Of a DNA stretch of 64,000 nt, positions 1 to 7,959 are shown one piece after another. The position numbers and the translations under genes were made by a program. This stretch comes from Porphyromonas macacae DSM 20710 = JCM 13914 (GTDB taxonomy: Bacteria; Bacteroidota; Bacteroidia; Bacteroidales; Porphyromonadaceae), in contig NZ_KB904124.1 of NCBI RefSeq assembly GCF_000379945.1, positions 1-64,000 on the forward strand, given 5' to 3'. A model generated the notes under the pieces. That model saw only the letters and a program-made list of their open reading frames with translations, made no database searches and was not told where the DNA came from. Positions within the stretch are counted from its first letter, which is position 1; every line of letters starts with the position of its first letter.

Positions 1-198
1 ATGGGCTTAGAGCAGGTCAAGATGGACTTCGCCTTTCTAGCTATGGCCTTTAATCTGAAGAAACTATGTGCTAAGGTTGCTCGAAAGGCGAAAAACACTC
101 CCAAAAGACCTATATCAACCCTCAATCTCGGCCTCATGCGCTTCCACCTCCTCGAAAAACACAAAAATATCCCTCAAAGGCTAAAACCGGTGGCTTAA
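1..198 (+). mobile_element. C-terminal end of an IS1182-like transposase (cut by window edge)
   Basis: The window opens inside a reading frame whose 65 visible residues resemble the last part of DDE transposases of the IS1182 type common in Bacteroidota: a GLEQVKMDFAFLAMAFNLKK stretch followed by a short basic tail. The true start and the catalytic acidic residues lie upstream of the window, so whether the element is intact cannot be judged. It ends 22 bases before a hairpin at 221-260 that looks like the end of the element. Family assignment is from motif memory, not a search. Confidence 0.7.
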
Positions 199-220
199 CC
201 AACCACAAACCAAAACTAAA

Positions 221-260
221 AGGAGCTGCGCCAAAATTCATTTTGACACAGCCCCTTTGT
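221..260. repeat. Hairpin repeat E0, probable insertion-sequence end and terminator
   Basis: An imperfect inverted repeat: arms GGAGCTGCGCCAAAAT and ATTTTGACACAGCCCC around a very short loop. Read on the minus strand it is GGGGCTGTGTCAAAAT, loop, then a matching arm followed by a T-rich run, so it could terminate mazG. On the plus strand it follows the transposase stop. Closely related hairpins occur at 51395-51446 and 52478-52531. Confidence 0.65.
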
Positions 261-287
261 TATAAAACCAAAGTTATCGTTGTATAG

Positions 288-1079
288 CTATTCGGCACGC
301 TTCTTTCGTTTGGCCTCCTGCCAAAGAGTTTCCATTTCCCCGAGGGTCATCTCTTTAAGGGTGCGCCCCTGCTCTTTTGCCTTGGCTTCGATATAGCCGA
401 ACCGGTTAATAAACTTGCGGTTAGTATGCTCGAGAGCATTGTCCGGGTTAACCTTGTAAAGGCGAGCGGCGTTGATGAGACTGAAAATGGCATCGCCGAA
501 CTCTTCTTCCATCTGTTCGGGGTCATGGCCCGCAACAGCCTGCTTCAGCTCTCTGAGTTCCTCCTGTACTTTCGGCCAGACATCCTCGGGTTTATCCCAG
601 TCGAAACCTACGCCACGGGCTTTGTCCTGTATGCGTATGGCTTTGATCAGGGAGGGCAGGGAGCCGGGCACACCGCTCAAAACAGTTTTGTTGCCGTCTT
701 TCTCCTTCAGCTTGATTTGCTCCCAATTGCGCTCCACTGCTTCGGGAGTATCGGCTTTCACATCGCCATAGATATGCGGATGTCTGAAAATCAGTTTTTC
801 TGCAATACCGTCAGCCACATCGGCCAAGTCGAAACGACCCTGTTCGGAAGCGATCTTCGAATAGAAGCATACATGAAGCAGCACATCGCCCAGTTCTTTC
901 TTGATTTCCGCAGGATCATCCGCCAGCAATGCTTCCGACAGTTCGTAAACCTCCTCGATCGTATTGATACGCAGGCTCTCGTTCGTTTGCTTGCGATCCC
1001 AGGGACATTCCACCCGCAAGCGGTCCAGCACGTCTAAAAGACGGCTGAACGCCCGGAGCTGTTCTTCGCGAGTGTGCAT
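288..1079 (-). CDS. mazG: Nucleoside triphosphate pyrophosphohydrolase MazG
   Basis: Full-length MazG of 263 residues with two tandem MazG all-alpha domains. The first carries CPWD (about residues 25-28), the acidic helix IEEVYELSE (41-49) and KKELGD (60-65), which together form the Mg2+-binding ExxE...ExxD site. The second domain repeats this with a VQEELREL helix near 171 and EEEFGD near 191. Family knowledge: cytosolic hydrolysis of (d)NTPs to monophosphates and pyrophosphate, a housecleaning role. It lies 12 bases downstream of dsbD on the same strand, so co-transcription is likely, and it ends at the insertion-sequence hairpin. Confidence 0.93.
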   Translation of the reverse strand: MHTREEQLRAFSRLLDVLDRLRVECPWDRKQTNESLRINTIEEVYELSEALLADDPAEIKKELGDVLLHVCFYSKIASEQGRFDLADVADGIAEKLIFRHPHIYGDVKADTPEAVERNWEQIKLKEKDGNKTVLSGVPGSLPSLIKAIRIQDKARGVGFDWDKPEDVWPKVQEELRELKQAVAGHDPEQMEEEFGDAIFSLINAARLYKVNPDNALEHTNRKFINRFGYIEAKAKEQGRTLKEMTLGEMETLWQEAKRKKRAE

Positions 1080-1091
1080 GATTTTATTCGC

Positions 1092-3155
1092 TTAGCGGTT
1101 GGTACGAGTCTTAAACTCGGTAAGACCGTTGTTCAGGAATTTTACATACCCGTTAACATCCTCATCGTATTGGCGCGACGGACCGAGAGGTTTACCCTCG
1201 TGATCCAGAGGCACGTAGAAAGGCTGGGCATTGGAGTTGAATTTACTGCGTTGCAGATAGCTCCACTTGTCGCCCACGGTACGAAGCTTGCGCGTGCGGC
1301 CGTTTTCCTTGATCTCTATCGGTTGGGGCAGATTGGTCTTATCGTCGACAATAAGGGTAATGAGGATATAATCATTGTTCAGAATACCGTTAACCTGCGG
1401 GTCGATCCATACTGCACTCTCCATCTTACGGCAGTTTACACAGCCGTAGCCGGAAAAGTCGATCAATACCGGTTTACCCACTTTCTTAGCATATTCCATG
1501 CCGGTATCGTAGTCTTGGAACTGTGCGTGTACTTCTCCTTTGTAGAGGTTGAAGTCCTGTGTGTTCAACGGAGGAGCGAAAGCACTGATGGACTTTAGCG
1601 GTGCCCCCCATAAACCGGGCACCATATACATGGCAAATGCAAGCGATACGATGGCCATGAAGAGGCGAGGCACGGATACACGCTCCACGGGGGTATCGTG
1701 AGGAAACGTCAGCTTGCCAAGCAGATACAAACCAAGCAGGGCAAAAATGATGATCCAAAGAGAAACGAATACCTCACGATCCAGGATGTGCCATCCGTAT
1801 GCGAGGTCGGCTACAGAAAGGAACTTGAATGCCAAAGCCAGTTCGAGGAAAGCCAGTACCACTTTCACCGAGTTCAGCCAGCCTCCACTCTGGGGCATGG
1901 ACTGCAACATATTGGGGAATACGGCAAAGAAAGAGAAAGGCAGAGCCAAAGCCAGAGCAAAGCCGAACATACCGATGGCCGGGCCTAACCAGGAACCCAT
2001 GGTGGCGGCTTCTACCAACAGCGTACCGATAATCGGGCCGGTACAAGAGAAAGAAACCAGCACGAGCGTAAAGGCCATGAAGAAGATAGAGAGCAAGCCG
2101 GTTGTACTGTCGGCTTTCTGATCCATTTTGTTCGTCCATCTTGCCGGTAGTACGATTTCGAAAGCGCCGAAGAAAGAAACGGCAAAGAAGACCAGCAAGA
2201 GGAAGAATATAATATTGAATACCGCACTGGTGGAAAGGCTGTTAAGCGCGCTTGCGCCGAAAATTCCGGTAATCAACAATCCCAGCGTAAGGTAAATAAT
2301 GATGATGCCCAAACCGTAGGTGATGGCATCGCGGATGGCTTTCTTTCTGTCCTTGCTGCGTTTGAGGAAGAAACTCACCGTCATCGGTATCATAGGCCAT
2401 ACACAAGGAGTAAGAAGAGCAATCAAACCACCCAGAAAACCGTAAAGAAAAACTTTCCAGAGAGAGCTGCTTGCACGTCCCAGCGTCTCGTCTCCATAGC
2501 TTCTCAGCTCGCTGACCACAGGGGTCCAGAGTTCGGCTTTTCCTCCCAGTTTGGCAGCGTTATCTGCTTTTTCTGGATCCAAAGCATCCGGCGTTGCCTT
2601 ATTCAAAGTTTCGCTATTGGTTTCCGTTACCCCTGTTCCGGGTGTCATAGCAACTTCAGTAGCAGAGCCGGACTCGGCAGCTCCGAAGGTAAATTCGTAT
2701 TCGGTCGGAGGCGTACAGGTCTCATCATTGCAAGCCATATAGCGCACAGCTCCTGTTATGCCGAACTTTTCCGGATCTGTAATCTTGATCTTCTGGCTGA
2801 ATACGACGGCTGAATGATACCAGCGCAAGGTCATGCCGAAGTTCTTATCATAAACCTCATCGGGTTTGATATTCGTAAAAGGTTTGCCAACCAGCTCGGC
2901 TCCTTCTATTTTATCGAAAATAAACTCTGTGGACTGCGGACCACCTTCGGGTAAGTTAAGGTCATATACATGCCAACCATCTTGCGGCGTAGCGGTAAAC
3001 TCCAGGATACGCTCTTCGTCGGAAGCACCTTTTTTGATCGATTTACTCCACTCTACTACGTTTTCATATATCTGAGCACGGGCAATGGAAGGAGGAATTA
3101 ATGTTAAGGCGAAAACACACAGCAAAGCTATGTGAGTGAATTTAATTTTGTTCAT
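1092..3155 (-). CDS. dsbD: Thiol:disulfide interchange protein DsbD-like
   Basis: 687-residue inner-membrane electron transporter. Order: signal peptide (about 1-27), a periplasmic DsbD-alpha-like immunoglobulin domain (about 30-170), a membrane domain of roughly eight helices (about 230-480) with one cysteine in the LLTPCVWPMIP motif and the other in SFSCTGP, and a C-terminal thioredoxin-like domain with the redox motif CVNC near residue 571. Family knowledge: moves electrons from cytoplasmic thioredoxin to periplasmic acceptors. A linker rich in Ser/Thr/Ala (about 170-215) separates the first two parts. mazG follows closely. Confidence 0.9.
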   Translation of the reverse strand: MNKIKFTHIALLCVFALTLIPPSIARAQIYENVVEWSKSIKKGASDEERILEFTATPQDGWHVYDLNLPEGGPQSTEFIFDKIEGAELVGKPFTNIKPDEVYDKNFGMTLRWYHSAVVFSQKIKITDPEKFGITGAVRYMACNDETCTPPTEYEFTFGAAESGSATEVAMTPGTGVTETNSETLNKATPDALDPEKADNAAKLGGKAELWTPVVSELRSYGDETLGRASSSLWKVFLYGFLGGLIALLTPCVWPMIPMTVSFFLKRSKDRKKAIRDAITYGLGIIIIYLTLGLLITGIFGASALNSLSTSAVFNIIFFLLLVFFAVSFFGAFEIVLPARWTNKMDQKADSTTGLLSIFFMAFTLVLVSFSCTGPIIGTLLVEAATMGSWLGPAIGMFGFALALALPFSFFAVFPNMLQSMPQSGGWLNSVKVVLAFLELALAFKFLSVADLAYGWHILDREVFVSLWIIIFALLGLYLLGKLTFPHDTPVERVSVPRLFMAIVSLAFAMYMVPGLWGAPLKSISAFAPPLNTQDFNLYKGEVHAQFQDYDTGMEYAKKVGKPVLIDFSGYGCVNCRKMESAVWIDPQVNGILNNDYILITLIVDDKTNLPQPIEIKENGRTRKLRTVGDKWSYLQRSKFNSNAQPFYVPLDHEGKPLGPSRQYDEDVNGYVKFLNNGLTEFKTRTNR

Positions 3156-3200
3156 TTCGTGGTTGCTTACAAGATTAAAGTTATTATTTAGTTGATCGTC

Positions 3201-4166
3201 TTATTCATTATCATCTTCTTTGGTTGTTTTGGGTGCCGAAGTACGCATCAATTTGTTGAAGATTGCCGGCACAGGCATATCGAACACCATCCGTTCATGA
3301 GAAACAGGGTGTATAAACTCTATGCGTGTGCCCGCAAGGGCTATGGCATTGAGTTTTTTGTTTATGCTGCCATTGTGATGATCTCCTGCAAGAGGCATCC
3401 CCAAAGAGGCCAGTTGTTTGCGGATTTGCGGATTGCGTCCTTTCAGCAAATCGATTCGCATCATGCAGCAAAAAGCTCCGCGTTTCATTACCCGGTAACG
3501 GGCTGCCCCGATACCTGCTGGAACGCCGGTCTGCTTTCTTTTATCGGTTCCCCGGCCTCCTCTTTTAGCTTCGCGAGCCTCTCCGCCCTGCAATAACCCT
3601 TCATCTGTTTCGGGCTGCCCTTCGGCTACAGCCATAAAACGTTGCAGCGGCACGACACGCCGCCAGTTGTTGATGATCTCTCTTTGGATTTCGGGATTCC
3701 GGGCAAAAAGGATTACCCCGGTCGTATCTTTGTCCAAACGGTTGAGCATAAAAAGCATGCTACCCGGCTCCACATGTTTAAGATAATCCGAAACGATCCG
3801 TAGAGCCGTATTCTTATGATCTTTACCGCTTGCCACGGTGGAGATACCTGCCTGCTTTTGCACCGCAACGATATGATCGTCGAGATAGACAATCTTAAGC
3901 AGACGATGTTTGAAATCCTCCGGTTTGGGATTAGGGAACAGTGTCACCACATCGCCCACCCCCAAGGTGCGGTCGAACTGAGACGTTCGCTCTCCATTGA
4001 CTCCCAAATAGCCGTCGCGAAGCAACTGCTTGACCGTAGTACGGCTCCTCTCGGGCATGGCTACCCTAAGCAGAAAGTCCAATAGCTCGGCAGACTCCTT
4101 TACTGTGTAGTTCTGAGCCGGTTTTTCTTTCAAAGGACGCATTGTGGCAGTTTTCTTTTTATTCAT
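3201..4166 (-). CDS. RluA-family RNA pseudouridine synthase with S4 domain (divergent motifs)
   Basis: 321 residues: an N-terminal S4-like RNA-binding segment (about 20-80) then a pseudouridine synthase domain. The catalytic motif reads NRLDKDTTG with Asp145, where classic RluA proteins have HRLDxxTSG. The late binding motif reads GRNPQIRKQLASLG instead of GRTHQIR. The catalytic Asp is kept, so activity is plausible but the RNA target is unclear. A basic Gly/Arg/Lys-rich insertion lies near 200-220. It is separated from dsbD by 45 bases on the same strand. Confidence 0.82.
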   Translation of the reverse strand: MNKKKTATMRPLKEKPAQNYTVKESAELLDFLLRVAMPERSRTTVKQLLRDGYLGVNGERTSQFDRTLGVGDVVTLFPNPKPEDFKHRLLKIVYLDDHIVAVQKQAGISTVASGKDHKNTALRIVSDYLKHVEPGSMLFMLNRLDKDTTGVILFARNPEIQREIINNWRRVVPLQRFMAVAEGQPETDEGLLQGGEAREAKRGGRGTDKRKQTGVPAGIGAARYRVMKRGAFCCMMRIDLLKGRNPQIRKQLASLGMPLAGDHHNGSINKKLNAIALAGTRIEFIHPVSHERMVFDMPVPAIFNKLMRTSAPKTTKEDDNE

Positions 4167-4225
4167 CTTCGTTTGAGGAGCTATAATTCTTCGAAAGCGT
4201 TCCGATTCGACTCCTCATCTTTTTA

Positions 4226-4570
4226 TTATTGTTTATTCTTTCTTTTGATTGTCAGAAGGTTGGCATAAATCATAAAAACCAATCCTAAAGCAAAAAACAA
4301 CAGCCATTCCTGTTGTCCCCGGCCGATAAACCGGTAAGCGGCACTTATACCGAAAAGAAGACCGGATAAAAATCCCATACGGTGCAACCTCCGGGAGCGC
4401 AAATCTTTATTTTTCGGAGGGGTAAGCATAAAAGACAACAGATATCCTGCTGCACCGAGAGCAAAAACGATGTTTACCCACAGTTCCCGGACAAACCCGA
4501 AAAAAGCTCCGATAATCAGCAAAAGACCGGAGCAAATATAAAGGATGTCGGTAAATCGATATCGTTTCAT
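4226..4570 (-). CDS. Small multi-pass membrane protein of unknown function
   Basis: 114 residues, with about four hydrophobic segments (roughly 8-26, 31-48, 66-82, 88-105) separated by a basic loop containing KNKDLRSRRLHR. The C-terminus is Lys/Arg-rich, so probably cytoplasmic. I recognise no family signature. It starts 2 bases after the stop of the FtsB-like gene on the same strand, which suggests a two-gene operon and a possible envelope or division setting, but no function is claimed. Confidence 0.7.
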   Translation of the reverse strand: MKRYRFTDILYICSGLLLIIGAFFGFVRELWVNIVFALGAAGYLLSFMLTPPKNKDLRSRRLHRMGFLSGLLFGISAAYRFIGRGQQEWLLFFALGLVFMIYANLLTIKRKNKQ

Positions 4571-4572
4571 TG

Positions 4573-4956
4573 TTATCGTTTATTCTCGCCGGTTTGCTCC
4601 GTGCTGTCCACAATCAGGAAAATCGTTTCGTCCTCCGCTTTCATGTAATAAAGCTCGCGCGCTGTATGCTCCACACCACCTTTATTTGCACGGATTTCTT
4701 CCAGCTTGATACTGTCTGCACGAAAGAGCTTCTTTTGTAGTTCAACCTCATGCCGCAGTTCGCCGATGCGTCTCGAATTCTTCAATTGCCTGAAAATATT
4801 CGAATCTCCGAAAAGTAAAGGGATAATAAAGAAGAGGACCAGTACGATGACATACTTCAACCAAGGGTACTTGTAAAACCAGCCGCGAACAGACCTCCAA
4901 CACTGTGCAGCGTTAGAGCGAAAAGACCGCCATGATGATTTCAACTTATTTACCAT
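4573..4956 (-). CDS. FtsB/DivIC-family septum formation protein
   Basis: 127 residues. A short basic N-terminal cytoplasmic part is followed by one transmembrane helix (about 29-47) and a periplasmic heptad-like coiled coil (about 52-90: IGELRHEVELQKKLF), then a C-terminal segment ending in an ARELYYMKAEDETIFL-type motif typical of Bacteroidota DivIC/FtsB proteins. Family knowledge: structural part of the divisome that pairs with FtsL/FtsQ. Assignment rests on topology and this short C-terminal motif. Confidence 0.8.
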   Translation of the reverse strand: MVNKLKSSWRSFRSNAAQCWRSVRGWFYKYPWLKYVIVLVLFFIIPLLFGDSNIFRQLKNSRRIGELRHEVELQKKLFRADSIKLEEIRANKGGVEHTARELYYMKAEDETIFLIVDSTEQTGENKR

Positions 4957-4982
4957 TGGTTACAACTTTTAATACAATAAAT

Positions 4983-5061
4983 GGCTGCATTTTGAGATTT
5001 CATCGCAAAAATTGTCTCCGTTACCGGATCGAAATGCGATATTTCATCTCAAATTGCAGCC
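4983..5061. repeat. Long imperfect palindrome between divisome gene and usp gene
   Basis: Arms of about 25 bases: GGCTGCATTTTGAGATTTC at the left matches the reverse complement of the right arm, which ends in TCTCAAATTGCAGCC, with a roughly 28-base loop. It follows the stop of the universal stress gene on the minus strand and precedes the FtsB-like gene, so it may act as a terminator or processing hairpin. No clear T-run follows. Confidence 0.55.
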
Positions 5062-5097
5062 ACAAAGGTATTGAAAAAGAGTGAATTCTCGACTAAA

Positions 5098-6240
5098 TCA
5101 GTGAGGCATCACCAACAGCGGAGTATCTGCATAGAAGAGCATGCGGCGGGCTTTGCTCGGGAAAATAAGCTTACGCAGAAAGTTTCGCTTGTAGGTATTC
5201 ACCACAATCAGGTCGATTTTCTCCCGGGTGGTAAATATATCCAAAGCCGTACCGAAATCTCCGGCATCCAGCATATTCACTTCGATTTGACGAGTGGGAT
5301 ACTGTTTTTTGAAATACTCTCTGATGGCATTCAGCTGTATCTCATCCCATTGACGGTCATTGGTGGAGATATTAAAGAGGTGGAAACGCGGATTGAGATG
5401 ACCGAAGAGCTGTATGTAACGCTCGAAGAGTACCAGATCGCTCTGCTCGAAGCTGGTGGCCACGGCTACCTCTTTGGCGTCGCTGAAATCGCTGATATGC
5501 GATTCTTCCGGTACGACCAAAACCGGAGCGCGGTTGCTGTCCATAATTTCGGCGGCAACACTTCCGATCAAGTCTGCATCTTTTTTCTCTTTGCTGCGAC
5601 TGCCCATCACGATCAGATTAGGGCGGTGTCTGTGGCTGTATCCCTTGATCACCTCTTCAGGGGCACCATCTCGAATCATCATTTTCATTTCCACCTTAGG
5701 CAGTGCACCGGATTTCATCTTTTCCGAGATTTGCCGTTTGAGAGTATCCATCTTGCCTTGCACTTCTTCCAGCGTTTTACGCAGTATCACCTCATCTGCC
5801 ACGGGAATGGTATTGACATCGCCCACGAACATCGGCGCCGGATAAAAAGGATTGTAGTGTGCATGCAATATGACAATGCTCATTTTATGGCGTGCTGCAT
5901 AGCGTATGCCCATATCGCAGATTTTTTCGGTCATGGTTTCGAAGTCGACGGGAATAAGCACATAACTTTCCTCTTTCATCGCACCGGCCCTTTTCTCATC
6001 GGCTATGGCACTTTCCGAAAAGTGACTTTGTTCGATGATACTTAAAGCATGAGGCAAATCTTTCTTGTTGATGCGCACCCGCACTCCTGCTGAAACAACG
6101 GGCTGAATAAGATTTACATTGGCCAGTTGCACCGGTATGCCTTCGCTCTCCAGCATGGTTTTGAGGATTTGAGCTTCTCCGAATGAGTGTATCGCCAGTG
6201 TTACGATCTCATCTTTTTCATTCTTTTGATCCTTGTTCAT
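5098..6240 (-). CDS. Fusion of DUF2007 domain and two UspA-like domains
   Basis: 380 residues in three parts. Residues about 12-75 resemble DUF2007 (IHSFGEAQILKTMLESEGIP with a conserved VRVRINKKDLPHAL end), a small domain thought to be involved in signalling. Residues about 92-250 form a UspA domain with VLIPVDFE at its start and an ATP-binding-type VMGSRSKEKKDADLIGSVA stretch. A second, more degenerate UspA domain follows (about 255-380), with VVNTYKRN in place of the canonical GxxG loop. It is monocistronic by appearance. An AAGGAG run lies about 10 bases before the start, unusual for this phylum. Confidence 0.83.
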   Translation of the reverse strand: MNKDQKNEKDEIVTLAIHSFGEAQILKTMLESEGIPVQLANVNLIQPVVSAGVRVRINKKDLPHALSIIEQSHFSESAIADEKRAGAMKEESYVLIPVDFETMTEKICDMGIRYAARHKMSIVILHAHYNPFYPAPMFVGDVNTIPVADEVILRKTLEEVQGKMDTLKRQISEKMKSGALPKVEMKMMIRDGAPEEVIKGYSHRHRPNLIVMGSRSKEKKDADLIGSVAAEIMDSNRAPVLVVPEESHISDFSDAKEVAVATSFEQSDLVLFERYIQLFGHLNPRFHLFNISTNDRQWDEIQLNAIREYFKKQYPTRQIEVNMLDAGDFGTALDIFTTREKIDLIVVNTYKRNFLRKLIFPSKARRMLFYADTPLLVMPH

Positions 6241-6383
6241 AATAAACGCTCCTTTCTTATTTGTTTATGTGTCTATGTAAATATAACCATTTCTTTTTCG
6301 GTTTGCCTCTATTTACAAGCATAAATACACAAAAAGAGTGATTTAATTTTCTGAAAATAAAGAAAAAGAGTGCTCAAAAACTG

Positions 6384-7562
6384 TTATTTATTAAAATCAG
6401 AGACTGCTTTGGCCAGACTTTTCAATGCTTTTTCCAAAGTAACACGCGGGCAAGCTACGTTCATGCGCATAAAACCCTCGCCACCGGGGCCGAAAGAGCG
6501 ACCATCGTTCAGAGCCAACCGGACATCTTCTACAAACAGTCGGTCGATACCGTCGGCATCGAGTCCCAAACCTCTACAATCAAGGAAAATAAGAAAAGAT
6601 GCTTCGGGGCGCATAGGCACAATGCCGGGAATATTTCGATGGATATAGTCCACGGCATAGTCGATATTGGCCTGAATATACCGCAGAAACTCATTCAGCC
6701 ACTCTTCCCCTTCGGGAGTATAAGCTGCCTCCACGGCAAGATAAGCGAACAGATGTCCGATGTTAAACTCGCCACCGGTCATGAACCGCTCAAAAGGTTT
6801 GTATATCTCTTTGTTGGGAATAACCGCATAAGAGCTCGCCAGACCCGGTATATTGAAGGCCTTACTGGGCGAGAGAAAAGAAATGCTATTGTCACGCGCT
6901 GCATCCGAAACGGTGGCGAAAGGAGTATGTACAGAACCGGGTAAGGTCAGATCGGCATGTATTTCATCGGATATCACAACACAATTGTTTTTGGCGCAGA
7001 TCTCGGCCATGCAACGAAGCTCTTCGGGCGTCCATACCCGACCGCCCGGATTATGCGGATTGCTGAGAATAAAAAATTTGGCATCCCTGGTATCCCTGTC
7101 CAAAAGCTCAAATTCGACTTCGTAGCGTCCGTCGACAAGTTTCAGCGGACTCTGCACAACTTCGATGTCGTATGCCTTGGGCACATCGAAGAATGGCATA
7201 TATACGGGAGAGAGCATGGCCACCCTGTCTCCGGGTTTGCAGAAATGAACAAGAACAAAAGCGATACCGCGAACGATACCGGGAATAAACATCAGCTCTT
7301 CCTTTTCGATTTTCCAGCGGTATCTCCTGCTCAGCCAAGATTGAATGGCCGTTCGCCAGCCTTCGGGCTCGAGCGAATAACCCAAAACAGGATGCTCGAG
7401 ACGCTCTTTTAGCTTGTCGATCACAATCGGGCAAGAAGCCATATCGGCATCAGCCACCCACATGGGTAAAAGATCCGTGCGCCCCCAGCGCGCCTGCAAG
7501 TCGTCATATTTAACACTGTTTGTATTATGGCGCTCAATAACGGTATCGAAATTATACTTCAT
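6384..7562 (-). CDS. MalY/PatB-type PLP-dependent C-S lyase (aminotransferase fold I)
   Basis: About 392 residues. I place the start at 7562 (MKYNFDTVIERHNTNSVKYD), the conserved N-terminus of the family, rather than an ATG 33 bases upstream. Motifs: MWVADADM near the start, NPHNPGGRVWT, a DEIHADL motif for the PLP ring, and the Schiff-base lysine in SPSKAFNIPGL. Family knowledge: beta-elimination of cystathionine or cysteine conjugates giving pyruvate, ammonia and a thiol; in oral Bacteroidota such enzymes can make H2S. No partner gene is adjacent. Confidence 0.9.
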   Translation of the reverse strand: MKYNFDTVIERHNTNSVKYDDLQARWGRTDLLPMWVADADMASCPIVIDKLKERLEHPVLGYSLEPEGWRTAIQSWLSRRYRWKIEKEELMFIPGIVRGIAFVLVHFCKPGDRVAMLSPVYMPFFDVPKAYDIEVVQSPLKLVDGRYEVEFELLDRDTRDAKFFILSNPHNPGGRVWTPEELRCMAEICAKNNCVVISDEIHADLTLPGSVHTPFATVSDAARDNSISFLSPSKAFNIPGLASSYAVIPNKEIYKPFERFMTGGEFNIGHLFAYLAVEAAYTPEGEEWLNEFLRYIQANIDYAVDYIHRNIPGIVPMRPEASFLIFLDCRGLGLDADGIDRLFVEDVRLALNDGRSFGPGGEGFMRMNVACPRVTLEKALKSLAKAVSDFNK

Positions 7563-7750
7563 ACTCTTAATTATTAGATCAAAGATTATATTCAATAAAT
7601 AGAGAAAGCATGCTTTTGGTTCATTGAAGAAAATACAATTTTATATCTCTGCATACTTTTGAGATAGCTCAAAAAAACCGTAAACCTCAAAATGGACTTT
7701 AGGAAAAACAGTGTAAATTTAATCGCGAACTTAACCGCTCCGAGTGTCAA

Positions 7751-7881
7751 CTTTTTTCAGTACACGTCAGGTTGAAAATTCTTCAGGCAAAGAAAAAAAA
7801 TCCAAGTTAACTTCGTTGAAAATCCTTCGGGCAAAGAATACAAATCCGTTGCGCTAAGAATTTTCAATCGTCAGGCAATCG
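7751..7881 (+). repeat. Dispersed intergenic repeat R1, copy A
   Basis: Contains the family core ATCCAAGTTAACTTCGTT (centred on the palindrome AAGTTAACTT), flanked by GAAAATTCTTCAGGCAAAGA and a similar but variant TCCTTCGGGCAAAGAATA block, ending in AAGAATTTTCAATCGTCAGG. An end motif TTTCAGTACACGTCA marks its left side. Related copies lie at 17801-17940, 34950-35064 and 48951-49061. It fills the gap between cbiK and the malY-like gene. The rest of that gap (7563-7750) shows no gene. Confidence 0.85.
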
Positions 7882-7892
7882 TTTTGAAAGCA

Positions 7893-7940
7893 AACAAAAA
7901 AGCAGAGACTGCGGCATATTGCCGGCAATCTCTGCTCTTT
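7893..7940 (-). terminator. Rho-independent terminator of the cbiK operon
   Basis: On the minus strand, 20 bases after the cbiK stop, AGCAGAGATTGCCGGCA and its partner arm TGCCGCAGTCTCTGCT form a stem with one internal mismatch and a small loop, followed by TTTTTTG. This is a good intrinsic terminator closing the riboswitch-TonB-CbiK transcript. Confidence 0.85.
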
Positions 7941-7959
7941 ATAAAAAGTTAAAAGGTTG

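Noticed and set aside
426-1037. 203-residue frame on the plus strand opposite mazG
   Set aside because: It lies wholly antisense to a full-length, well-supported mazG and shows no family features.
5071-6045. 324-residue plus-strand frame opposite the usp gene
   Set aside because: Antisense shadow of the universal stress fusion gene; His/Phe-rich composition typical of such shadows.
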